From positions 1 through 64,000 of the forward strand of contig NZ_NHMK01000009.1 in NCBI RefSeq assembly GCF_002198095.1: DNA of 64,000 nt, read 5' to 3'. The notes under the pieces were generated by a model. That model searched no databases. It saw only the letters and a list, made by a program, of their open reading frames with translations, and was not told the DNA's origin. This document shows positions 52,539 through 64,000 of the stretch, in pieces. This DNA is from Deinococcus indicus (GTDB taxonomy: Bacteria > Deinococcota > Deinococci > Deinococcales > Deinococcaceae). The number at the start of each line of letters is the position of its first letter. Within the stretch, counting starts at the first letter, position 1. Both the position numbers and the translations under genes were made by a program.

Positions 52539-53762
52539 TCATTGCCCGGGGCGGGACGTTCCTGTCTCCAGGGTGAGGGTACGTTCCGGCTCGTTCACGA
52601 TGCCCATGTCCGCCGCTAGGCGCAGGTTACGGGGAATTTCGACCAGCATGGTGACGGCGTGCCCGTCCCTGACCTGCGTCAGGAAGTGCTCGCGGGAGTT
52701 AACCAGGCGGAGCAGACCGAATGGCGAGGGGCTGGCGTCACTGATGGGGATGGTCAGTCGACCGTTCGCGCTGGGGATGGCGACCGCGCTGAGCGAGGCG
52801 ATGATCACCGAGTTGGGACTGAGGCGTCGCTCCGGCAGGAACGATACGGCGGCGTACAGCCTGTCCGGGCCGGGTGTCGGCAGGGTTGCCCGGGGGCTGG
52901 CCCGCCGGAGGACGTGTGGGGAGGCAGTCCAGGTAGAGGGCGTCCACCAAGTCAGGTCGGGCGTGATGCTGGCGGCGTCGCGGACGGCGACCGTCAGGTG
53001 CTGGTCGAGCAGTTCACTCAGGTAGAGGCTGGCGGCCATCGGCGCGACGACGTTCTCGTCAGGGACAGTGTTCCCGCCGACCTCCAGGCTGTACGAGGTG
53101 CCGCTGAGTTTCAGCGTGACTGGCCAGCCGAGTTGCGCGGCGTCGACCAGGGTGCGTGGCAGATTCAGGTACCCTCCATGCGTGCCGGTCTCTTCGAAAC
53201 GGCCGATCCGGTTGGGATGAACCCGGACGTCCGGATAGCCGGGCAGCGTCAAGTGCTTGTTCAGCAGACCGCGCACCCGTATGTCCGTGCCGTTCAGGTA
53301 ATCACTGGCCTGATTCAGGGGGATCAGGCCGTAAGAGCGTGTTCCTGTCAGGGTCAGGTCGGTACCTGATTCGACGGTGACGCAGTCGGGGCGGTTCTGG
53401 CAGGGATCGGATACGTGCGGGGGATACAGCACGCGGTTGACGGTGGCGGAGATGAACGGGTTGCCCTGGGCGTACAGGCGGGCCGTGAGACTGGTGAGCA
53501 GGGTCAGGCCGATCAGGGTACCCAGCGCCAGCTGCGCGGCGGTCGTGAATCCCTGTTCGCGCCGCAGGCTGCGGGCGACGGTGGGTGGGGGGCCGAGTTC
53601 CTGCATGGCCTGCGTGCGGGCCTGTTCGGGGGGCAGGCCGGTCAGGGTGAGTTGTCGGGTGCGTTCGGTGATGTGGTCGAGCAGTTCGGCCTGGGTGTCT
53701 TGGCGGACCTTGCCGCGCAGACCGCGGGTGGCGTTGCGGACGTACTGCTGTTCGGGCCTCAT
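52539..53762 (-). CDS. PadR-coupled membrane protein with permease prefix domain
   Basis: 407-residue protein. The N-terminal 75 residues fit the 'permease prefix domain 1'/HAAS-like helical domain (ELLDHITERTRQLTLTGLPPEQARTQAMQELG) usually paired with PadR regulators. A transmembrane helix (about 78-97) is followed by a large extracytoplasmic beta-rich region with no recognised fold. The usual FtsX-like permease is absent. Its ATG overlaps the PadR stop (ATGA). Confidence 0.75.
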   Translation of the reverse strand: MRPEQQYVRNATRGLRGKVRQDTQAELLDHITERTRQLTLTGLPPEQARTQAMQELGPPPTVARSLRREQGFTTAAQLALGTLIGLTLLTSLTARLYAQGNPFISATVNRVLYPPHVSDPCQNRPDCVTVESGTDLTLTGTRSYGLIPLNQASDYLNGTDIRVRGLLNKHLTLPGYPDVRVHPNRIGRFEETGTHGGYLNLPRTLVDAAQLGWPVTLKLSGTSYSLEVGGNTVPDENVVAPMAASLYLSELLDQHLTVAVRDAASITPDLTWWTPSTWTASPHVLRRASPRATLPTPGPDRLYAAVSFLPERRLSPNSVIIASLSAVAIPSANGRLTIPISDASPSPFGLLRLVNSREHFLTQVRDGHAVTMLVEIPRNLRLAADMGIVNEPERTLTLETGTSRPGQ

Positions 53763-54097
53763 GCGAGTTCCAGGTAGGGGCGCAGGGCGCGGGCGTGGGC
53801 GCGCTGTTCTTCGCGCTGGCGGGTCAGTTCGGTCTGGCCGGTGGGGGTGAGGTGGTAGTACTTGCGTGGTGGGCCGCCGGTGTCGCTGGGGCGGGTCTCG
53901 CCCTGAATCAGGTTTCGTTTTTCCAGGCGGTGCAGGGCGGGGTAGAGGGTGCCTTCCTTGAAGTTGAAGTGCCCGCCGGTGCGTTGCTGGACGTCCTGAA
54001 TGATCCGCAGGCCGTAGAGGGGGCCGTGTTCGAGGCTGGCGAGCAGCAGGAAGTCGAGGGTGCCGCGCAGCAGGTTGCCGTCCGTACTACTTTGCAT
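53759..54097 (-). CDS. PadR-family transcriptional regulator
   Basis: 112-residue winged-helix repressor: LLRGTLDFLLLASLEHGPLYGLRIIQDVQQRTGGHFNFKEGTLYPALHRLEKRNLI followed by the GGPPRKYYHLTPTGQ wing. The ATG at 54097 is taken as start; TTG at 54115 in frame is an alternative, though TATTTT in that stretch looks like the -10. ACTA-TG-TAGT (54098-54110 region) is a small dyad near the start and may be an autoregulatory site. Confidence 0.9.
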   Translation of the reverse strand: MQSSTDGNLLRGTLDFLLLASLEHGPLYGLRIIQDVQQRTGGHFNFKEGTLYPALHRLEKRNLIQGETRPSDTGGPPRKYYHLTPTGQTELTRQREEQRAHARALRPYLELA

Positions 54098-54178
54098 GAC
54101 TACATAGTGAGACAAAATAGAGGCGGGAATCCAGACCCCCGCCGGTGGTATGACCCGCCCGAAGCGGGCCGATCCTGC

Positions 54179-55207
54179 TTACCGGAACAGCTTCAGTCGC
54201 GCGTCGATCAGTGTGGCGGCGCCCGGTCGGGCCGTCGTGACGGCCCGGACGCGCGCCAGTTCGGCCGCGTCGGAATAATCGGTGAGTTTCATGCCGTTCA
54301 GGAACACGGTGGGGGTGCCGCGCACCTTCACGTTCAGGCCGGCCTTCATCTGGGCGTCCACGTCCGCCTGGAAGGTCCGCTGGCCCACGCAGGTCTTGAA
54401 AGCGGCCGTGTCCAGACCGGCGGCTTTGGCGTACCCGGCGTACTTGGCGGGGGTGTCTTTAGGGTCCAGCGGCGTCCAGGCGGCGAAGTTGGCGAACAGC
54501 TGATCCGCGAACGGCATGAAGCGTCCCTGCGCGGCGGCGCACTCGCTGGCCTCGGCGGCGCCCTGCGCGTTGCGGTGGAACGACAGCGGGAACTCGTAGT
54601 GCACGACCCGGTAGTTGGCCGGAGCGGCCCGCCACTCGCGCATGGAGGTATCCCACAGCTGCTTGCAGTACGGGCACTGGAAATCGCTGAAGATTCGCAG
54701 GACGTTCGGTGCCGTGGCCACGCCGGTGGTGGCCCTGACGGGCGGGAAGGCGCTGTCCGGCCAGACTTTCATGGCGACGTACCCCAGGTACCGGGTCGCG
54801 GCGCCTTCGCCGGTGACTTTCAGGGCGATCAGGTCCGTGCCGCTGTCGTCCGTCAGGTCCACGAAGCCGGTGCGGGCGGCGGCCAGCAGTTGCGGGTTCG
54901 AGAGGTTCTGCGTGAGTTTCGGGATGTCCTTCTCGGCGACGTTCCAGCCGGCCGCCACGCCCCGCGTCAGGCCACCGACCGAGTCGGACTCCACGAACAC
55001 GCCCACGACGCGCCCACCGGCCACGTCCGGCGTGACCCGCGTGCCGCCGCTGACCAGGGCGCTGCCCTGCGCCGTGAAGCCTTTCAGGGCGGGCTGGGCG
55101 GCCAGTTCGGCGGGGGTGCCCATCAGCTGGGCCTGCGCGGCACCCAGCATCAGGGAGGCGCCGAGGGTCGCGGCGCGGGCCGTCTTTCGTATGCGTTCAG
55201 CGTTCAC
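54179..55207 (-). CDS. Exported DsbA-like thioredoxin-fold protein
   Basis: 342-residue protein. A signal peptide (cleavage near AQAQL) precedes an N-terminal unassigned domain (about 30-165) and a DsbA/DsbC-like domain with active site CPYC (FSDFQCPYCKQLW) and cis-Pro RGTPTVFLNG. It probably catalyses disulfide exchange in the envelope. The start is GTG at 55207: TAGACT (55214-55219) ends 6 bases before it. Confidence 0.88.
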   Translation of the reverse strand: MNAERIRKTARAATLGASLMLGAAQAQLMGTPAELAAQPALKGFTAQGSALVSGGTRVTPDVAGGRVVGVFVESDSVGGLTRGVAAGWNVAEKDIPKLTQNLSNPQLLAAARTGFVDLTDDSGTDLIALKVTGEGAATRYLGYVAMKVWPDSAFPPVRATTGVATAPNVLRIFSDFQCPYCKQLWDTSMREWRAAPANYRVVHYEFPLSFHRNAQGAAEASECAAAQGRFMPFADQLFANFAAWTPLDPKDTPAKYAGYAKAAGLDTAAFKTCVGQRTFQADVDAQMKAGLNVKVRGTPTVFLNGMKLTDYSDAAELARVRAVTTARPGAATLIDARLKLFR

Positions 55208-55405
55208 CGGCCCAGTCTAGAGCCCGGCGGGCCGCCCGCATGTCCGGTGTGCGCTGCGCCTCTGGAGGGCGTGCTGGTGCGGTGGTGGGCGCCATGTGCG
55301 CACACCGCTGCCCCCCCTGTTTACAGACCAGAAAAGCCGTGCTAACATTCCTTCCGCTGGAGAGGAAGACCCGCCAGCCGCCCGCAAGGGACAGCACAAG
55401 CCTCA

Positions 55406-55481
<76 letters not shown>

Positions 55482-55506
55482 ATCAGTCCCCGGCCGTCAG
55501 GCACAC

Positions 55507-55581
55507 AGACTCGTAGCTCAGGGGTAGAGCACTACATTGACACTGTAGGGGTCAGGAGTTCAAATCTCCTCGAGTCTACCA
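55507..55581 (+). tRNA. tRNA-Val (anticodon GAC)
   Basis: Acceptor AGACTCG/CGAGTCT, anticodon stem CTACA/TGTAG with loop TTGACAC, and encoded CCA. It starts with A1-T72, less common. Confidence 0.93.
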
Positions 55582-55591
55582 ACCGGAAACT

Positions 55592-55616
55592 CCCGCCCAG
55601 GCGGGGGTTTTTCTTT
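55592..55616 (+). terminator. Terminator of the tRNA-Cys/Val unit
   Basis: CCCGC/GCGGG hairpin followed by TTTTTCTTT, about 10 bases after tRNA-Val. Confidence 0.85.
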
Positions 55617-55761
55617 GATGGTTCAGTAGTGGTGGCCGGCGGAACGCAGCGGACCGCTGGAGTGTGGCGGCGTGCATGAGCGCAGACTGTGAGAACCACG
55701 AAGGTCGTCTGCGAAAAAATTCCATGCGCAACAGCAGGGCCGGAGTACACTGCGCAATCGC

Positions 55762-56070
55762 ATGTCCGACCTCGACTTTCTTCTGACTTTCCTGGCGGCG
55801 GGGGCCAGCCTGTACTCCCTGTTCACCCTGCGATCCGATGCCCGGCGACTGCACTACCGGGACCGACGCGGATTCTGGCTGGGTGTCCTGCCGCTCCTGC
55901 TGGGTGTGGCGGTCACAGCCGCGCTGCTGCTGCTGCCCCTGCTGACGGGCGTGACCCTGAACTGGGCGCCGGTGGTGGCGCTGGCGGTGGCAGTTGCCGT
56001 GGCGGGTCTGACGTGGTGGGTGGACCTGGAACCGGGTCGCGTGCTGCGCGTCCGGGCCACACGCCGCTGA
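55762..56070 (+). CDS. Small membrane protein of unknown function
   Basis: 102-residue protein with two or three transmembrane helices (about 5-20, 38-60, 66-86) and a basic C-terminus. TACACT lies 10 bases before the ATG. No family is recognised. Confidence 0.65.
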   Translation: MSDLDFLLTFLAAGASLYSLFTLRSDARRLHYRDRRGFWLGVLPLLLGVAVTAALLLLPLLTGVTLNWAPVVALAVAVAVAGLTWWVDLEPGRVLRVRATRR

Positions 56071-56146
56071 CCTGCATCGGTCTTCCCGCGTTCGGCACTG
56101 CCGTGTGGTAAACACCCCCACCGCGCCGGACCTGGAACAGGCGGGG

Positions 56147-56174
56147 ATCCGTCCTTCAAGCGGAGTCCGTCTCA
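56147..56174. repeat. Fragment of repeat family A (copy 7)
   Basis: Both terminal repeats joined: GGATCCGT...GGAGTCCGTCTCA. On the minus strand TGAGACGGACTCCG begins with the stop codon of the adjacent gene. Confidence 0.5.
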
Positions 56175-56450
56175 GGCAGCGTGGCCGTGCCGGAAACGGC
56201 GGCGAGCCATGGCCAGCACCCACACCTGGGCCGGCAGGCGCGTGCGGGGCCACTGGGCGCAGTGTTCGCAGATGTCCTTCAGGGCGTCCCCGACGGCCTG
56301 TTCCCGCGCGTGCTCGGGCAGCTCCAGGTGATCGGCCAGCGCGAACAGCAGTGGCGTGAGGGTCTGGACGCAGCGGCGCACGTCGCCCTGACCGTCCGCG
56401 AGTTCACGCAGGGCTTCCTCGCAGGGAAAGTGGGGGGCAGTCGCTGGCAC
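56172..56450 (-). CDS. Small protein of unknown function
   Basis: 92-residue helical protein (LFALADHLELPEHAREQAVGDALKDICEHC...VWVLAMARRRF) that faintly resembles sigma-70 region 2-like or GIY-like helical proteins. The start is GTG at 56450 with GAGACT 6 bases upstream. The stop is inside repeat fragment 7. Confidence 0.55.
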   Translation of the reverse strand: MPATAPHFPCEEALRELADGQGDVRRCVQTLTPLLFALADHLELPEHAREQAVGDALKDICEHCAQWPRTRLPAQVWVLAMARRRFRHGHAA

Positions 56451-56745
56451 CGCTCCAGTCTCGTGTCTGAGGGTCAGCTGAGATGTGCCCGGTGTTCATG
56501 AAGTGCCCGTCAAGTAACGGGCCTTTCTTCATGAGTCGTGTTCCAGGCCGTTCGGGGGGCGGCAATCAGGAGATCCGGTACAGACCTCGCGTGAAGGGTG
56601 GGGGGACAGGGTTCGCAATTGCGGACTCGCCACCCGCCGGGCTGTCCGGCCGGACCGTGGCCGACGGGCCACTGTGCAGGGGCGGTGCGAGCAGCGGCGT
56701 GCAGGTCAGGACATTCTGCGCGGCAGACCCGGTAGACTACGGCCC

Positions 56746-57774
56746 GTGCTTCCTGTCCGCCTGTTTGTCATGCTGCTCGGTCTGCTCCTCGGTTGGGCGG
56801 CGGGCCGCGCCCTGGCGGTTGTCCAGCCCACCGAACTCGGGTACGTGAACACCCTCAGCCTCATGCTGGCCGGAATGCTGAGCGCCCTGCTGCTGGCGCC
56901 GCGCATCGAGGGTGTCTCGCAGACGCTGCTGGGCCGCCTGTCCCGCTGGTACGCCGGCCTGTCGCCGCGCACCGTGGCCGCCGCGACCTCCGGCCTGATC
57001 GTGGCGCTGCTGCTCAGCGTGCTCCTCAGCAGCCTGCTGCGGAGCCTGCCGTTCTACAACTGGGTGTGGAACCTCGCCATCACCGGCGTGCTGGGGGCGT
57101 TCTTCGTGTCATTCGCCGTGCGCAACGCCGAAGCGTTCGGGTTGCTGGCCTTCCCGCAGGTGCGCCGCCGCCCCGGCAGCAAGCTGCTGGACAGCAACGT
57201 GATCATCGACGGCCGCATCCTCGAACTGGCCCGCACCGGATTCCTGGACGGGGACATCGTCGTGCCGGGCTTCATCCTGCGCGAGTTGCAGACCCTCTCG
57301 GACAGTCACGACGCGCAGAAACGCACGCGCGGCAAACGCGGCCTGAACGTCCTGGAGGAACTGCGCGACCTGCGCGACCTGCGCGTCGAGGACTGGGACG
57401 ACCCGGCCCTGCCCACCACCGACGACAAACTGATCCGCCTGGCCCGCGAGACGGGCGCGCGCATCATCACGAACGACGGGAACCTCGGCAAGATCGCCCG
57501 GCTGCACGGCGTGCAGATCCTGAGCATCCACGAGGCGGCCGTGGCCCTCAAACCGCAGGTGCAGGCCGGGGATCACCTGACCGTCACCATCAGCAAGGGC
57601 GGCCAGCAGAAGGATCAGGGCGTCGGGTACCTGGAGGACGGCACCATGGTCGTCGTCGAGGAAGGCCTGAAATTCCGGGGCAAACCCACCCGCGTGCTCG
57701 TCGTGAACAACGTGCAGACGAACGTGGGCCGCATGATCTTCGCCAAGCTGGACCGGGAAGAGAACCAGCCGTAA
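56746..57774 (+). CDS. PIN/TRAM-domain membrane protein (YacL-like)
   Basis: 342-residue protein. Four N-terminal transmembrane helices (about 1-130) precede a PIN nuclease domain with acidic residues (LLDSNVIIDGRI, DDKLIRLA, ITNDGNL) and a C-terminal TRAM domain (about 270-335; GDHLTVTISKGGQQKDQGVGYLEDGTMVVVEEG). PIN-TRAM proteins are putative membrane-anchored RNases. The start is GTG at 56746: TAGACT (56733-56738) ends 7 bases before it (leaderless). Ends at hairpin 57787-57830. Confidence 0.88.
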   Translation: MLPVRLFVMLLGLLLGWAAGRALAVVQPTELGYVNTLSLMLAGMLSALLLAPRIEGVSQTLLGRLSRWYAGLSPRTVAAATSGLIVALLLSVLLSSLLRSLPFYNWVWNLAITGVLGAFFVSFAVRNAEAFGLLAFPQVRRRPGSKLLDSNVIIDGRILELARTGFLDGDIVVPGFILRELQTLSDSHDAQKRTRGKRGLNVLEELRDLRDLRVEDWDDPALPTTDDKLIRLARETGARIITNDGNLGKIARLHGVQILSIHEAAVALKPQVQAGDHLTVTISKGGQQKDQGVGYLEDGTMVVVEEGLKFRGKPTRVLVVNNVQTNVGRMIFAKLDREENQP

Positions 57775-57786
57775 CCGGATGTGGCA

Positions 57787-57830
57787 GGGGGGACGCGGTT
57801 GGCAGTGTCACACTGCCGCCGGCGCCCCCC
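57787..57830. terminator. Hairpin between the PIN-TRAM gene and sbcC
   Basis: GGCAGTG-TCA-CACTGCC nested inside GGGGGG/CCCCCC, followed by TTCTCCTGTG; serves both convergent genes. Confidence 0.65.
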
Positions 57831-57851
57831 TTCTCCTGTGCCACTACAGTC

Positions 57852-60587
<2,736 letters not shown>

Positions 60588-60601
60588 TGCCTTGCCTCCG
60601 G

Positions 60602-60672
60602 CTTGTTGATGGTTGATGGTTGATGGTTGATAGAAGTCAGACCATTAACCATCGACTTTCGACTATCAACCC
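60602..60672. repeat. TTGATGG hairpin repeat, copy 3
   Basis: TTGATGG occurs three times in tandem, then a spacer and CCATTAACCATCGACTTTCGACTATCAACC. It separates sbcD from sbcC and can form a hairpin; the operon must be read through it. Confidence 0.7.
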
Positions 60673-60675
60673 TCC

Positions 60676-61854
60676 TCACGCGCTTTCCTCGGTGCGGGCG
60701 AGTTCGTCGGCCTCGCGGAAGGCGGCGCGCAGGTCGTCGGGCAACTCGCCGCGTTTCTCCTGGTGGTAGCGTTCGTACAGGTCGATCAGGCTCAGGCCCT
60801 CGCGTTTCAGGTCGGGCGTGGCCAGGTCCTCCTGCGCCGCGTCCAGTTCGACGGCCAGGGTGGTAGGCGCGAGTTTCAGCACGCGGTCCTTCAGGCCCGG
60901 CAGGGCGGTTCCGGCGGGGGCGCGCACGACCACCTTCAGCAGCCCGCCGAAGTCGCTCAGGGCCGCGAGGCGCGACTCGACGTTCTCCAGGTCCACGCGC
61001 AGGGTCCGCAGTTCGCGTCCGCTGGCGAGCGGCAGGGCGTGGACGCGGGCGGGCCGTCCGGCCTCGACCTCCACGAGGTTCACCTGTTTCTTCTCGCCGG
61101 CCTCGCCGAAGTCCAGCTGGATGACGCTGCCGGGGTAGTACGCGGGCGGCGCGTCGGAGACCTGCTGCGGCTTGTGCACGTGCCCCAGCGCCACGTACTG
61201 CGCGCCGGGCGGCAGTTGCAGGCCCGAGAGGGTGTAACTGTTCGTCAGGTCGAACTGCATGGTGCGCTCGGACCCGCTGGGCACCGCGCCGTCCATGGTC
61301 GCGTGGCACATCAGCATGTTCACGCTGCTTCCGGTGAAGCCCTCGCCCAGTCGGCGCAGGAAGAAGCCCATGCCCTCGCGGTACTTCTGCCGCCACGCGC
61401 CGGTGTCGCCGCCCAGCAGGTCGGCGGCCTTGACCAGCCGCCGTTCGGACAGGTACGGCAGGGCGCCCACGACCAGCCGCTCGCCGCCGCGCGTCTCGAC
61501 GGTGCGGATCATGTCGGCCGGGTTGGCGGTGGGCTGCGCGACGACCTGCACGCCCACCCAGCCCAGCAGCCCGGTGACCGAGGCGAGGCGGGCGGCGCTG
61601 TCGTGGTTCCCGGCGATGACCACGCCCGGAATGCCCTGGTCGCGCAGGCGCAGGAAGAAGTCGAACACGGCGGCCTCGGCGTCGGCGCTGGGGTTGGCGG
61701 TGTCGAACAGGTCGCCGGACACCAGGACCACGTCGGCGCGTTCCGTGCGGGCCAGTCCGGCGATCTCGGTCAGGGCGTCGTGGACTTCCGGGGTGCGGTC
61801 GAAGCCCCGCAGGGATCGCCCGGCATGGAAATCGGCAGTGTGAAGTACGCGCAT
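60676..61854 (-). CDS. sbcD: SbcD nuclease subunit
   Basis: 392-residue Mre11-like Mn-dependent nuclease. Motifs are HTADFHAGRSL, SGDLFDTANP, GNHDS, HATMDG and GHVHKPQ, the complete metal-ligand set, with a C-terminal capping domain. It partners SbcC downstream. The start ATG at 61854 has TATTTT 8 bases upstream, fitting leaderless transcription. Confidence 0.96.
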   Translation of the reverse strand: MRVLHTADFHAGRSLRGFDRTPEVHDALTEIAGLARTERADVVLVSGDLFDTANPSADAEAAVFDFFLRLRDQGIPGVVIAGNHDSAARLASVTGLLGWVGVQVVAQPTANPADMIRTVETRGGERLVVGALPYLSERRLVKAADLLGGDTGAWRQKYREGMGFFLRRLGEGFTGSSVNMLMCHATMDGAVPSGSERTMQFDLTNSYTLSGLQLPPGAQYVALGHVHKPQQVSDAPPAYYPGSVIQLDFGEAGEKKQVNLVEVEAGRPARVHALPLASGRELRTLRVDLENVESRLAALSDFGGLLKVVVRAPAGTALPGLKDRVLKLAPTTLAVELDAAQEDLATPDLKREGLSLIDLYERYHQEKRGELPDDLRAAFREADELARTEESA

Positions 61855-62133
61855 CACAGAAAAAAATAGCATGGAGGGCGCCGCGCCCCGCCCGCCCCTG
61901 CATACGCGCCGCCGGACCGTGCATAGAAGGCCCCGGTGGCCTGCGGCCTGACCTGCCGTCTGCGTTGTTTTCCTGCGTTCTGGCTGTCAACAGGAAGCCA
62001 TCTGGCCCGGACGGCAAGAGAAGGAGCGCTGCTGCTCAATACCCGGAATCCCGATCATGATGCAGCTCCTGAATATGTATTCAACGGGTCATTTATCATA
62101 TTTATTCCGGCCGAACACTGCAAAGATGGCTGC

Positions 62134-62268
62134 ATGTATAGCAGTGACCTCGACCTGTACACCAAGGCGCGCCTGCGGGACACGCAGGACGTGGCCCGCT
62201 CCCAGCGCCCCACCCCCACCCTGACCCGCTGGGTGCGCCGCGCCGCCCGCCGCCTCGGCCGCCGCTGA
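62134..62268 (+). CDS. Small basic protein of unknown function
   Basis: 44-residue Arg-rich peptide starting MYSSDLDLYTKARLRDTQD with an Arg-rich C-terminus (RRAARRLGRR). Codons are strongly GC3-rich, arguing for real coding. A very AT-rich stretch (about 62073-62110) lies just upstream, the lowest-GC segment seen in this window, and probably holds its promoter. Confidence 0.55.
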   Translation: MYSSDLDLYTKARLRDTQDVARSQRPTPTLTRWVRRAARRLGRR

Positions 62269-62281
62269 ACCCCCTCCCGCC

Positions 62282-62319
62282 CCCCGGCTCCGTTTTGTTC
62301 ATGGCGAAACGAGCCGGGG
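62282..62319 (+). terminator. Hairpin between the small gene and recD2
   Basis: CCCCGGCTC pairs with GAGCCGGGG, with an inner CGTTT/AAACG extension. Confidence 0.65.
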
Positions 62320-62324
62320 CTTGC

Positions 62325-62330
62325 TATGCT
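62325..62330 (+). promoter_or_regulatory. -10 element of recD2
   Basis: TATGCT ends 8 bases before the recD2 ATG; probably leaderless. Confidence 0.6.
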
Positions 62331-62338
62331 GTCGGTCT

Positions 62339-64000
<1,662 letters not shown>

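Overview
The window is a gene-dense, high-GC chromosomal stretch from a Deinococcus-like bacterium. The evidence is strong third-position GC, gene content typical of the genus (SbcCD, RecD2, a multi-GAF sensor kinase, many exported lipoproteins), and a promoter style known from Deinococcus: a TANNNT hexamer ending only 6-8 bases before an ATG or GTG with no Shine-Dalgarno, implying many leaderless mRNAs. No phage, IS element, rRNA or CRISPR array was recognised.

Layout. 1-1.5 kb: start of tuf behind a Thr-Tyr-Gly-Thr tRNA cluster (minus), driven by a near-consensus promoter. 1.8-5.6 kb: a heterodimeric ABC exporter. 5.7-9.5 kb: a secreted multidomain esterase, tsaB and citrate synthase. 9.6-16.1 kb: small conserved proteins, an MBL hydrolase, a PEGA lipoprotein and a PQQ-propeller protein, interspersed with copies of an intergenic repeat; then tRNA-Ala. 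16.2-22.6 kb: guaB, trhA, an M50 protease, a tRNA nucleotidyltransferase, an HtrA-like protease and a GrpB/nucleotidyltransferase fusion. 22.6-29.1 kb: a secreted ExeM/NucH nuclease next to a putative RiPP locus. 29.1-36.2 kb: hslO, a peptide-type solute-binding lipoprotein, and a two-component pair split by repeats. 36.2-41.9 kb: a VOC protein and an envelope-glycosylation block (YkoP-like, GT4, GT2, MFS, polysaccharide deacetylase). 41.9-46.5 kb: ebfC-recR, a Nudix regulator, a glycogen-debranching enzyme and infC. 46.7-55.2 kb: a glutaredoxin, a frameshifted phosphatase, small membrane and exported proteins, a thrS gene preceded by a candidate attenuator, a PadR pair and a DsbA-like protein. 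55.4-64 kb: tRNA-Cys and tRNA-Val, a PIN-TRAM protein, sbcDC and recD2 (cut by the window edge).

The most interesting region is 26.09-29.06 kb. A 60-residue peptide carries the lasso-type leader signature YxxPx(L/V)xxxGxxxxxT. It faces a PqqD/RRE protein and an HPr-kinase-like protein, with a nucleotidyltransferase fused to a lasso-B2-like transglutaminase fold close by. No asparagine-synthetase-like cyclase is present, and the predicted core lacks the acidic residue needed for a lasso ring. This suggests a RiPP that borrows the lasso leader-processing machinery but makes a non-lasso, perhaps phosphorylated or otherwise decorated, product.

Other notable signals are a family of about 140-bp repeats whose ends (TGATACGGAyTCCG) supply stop codons, and in one case a start codon, to flanking genes; a leaderless 33-codon ORF with Thr codons ahead of a hairpin upstream of thrS; and an infC whose Shine-Dalgarno spacing points to an AUA start.
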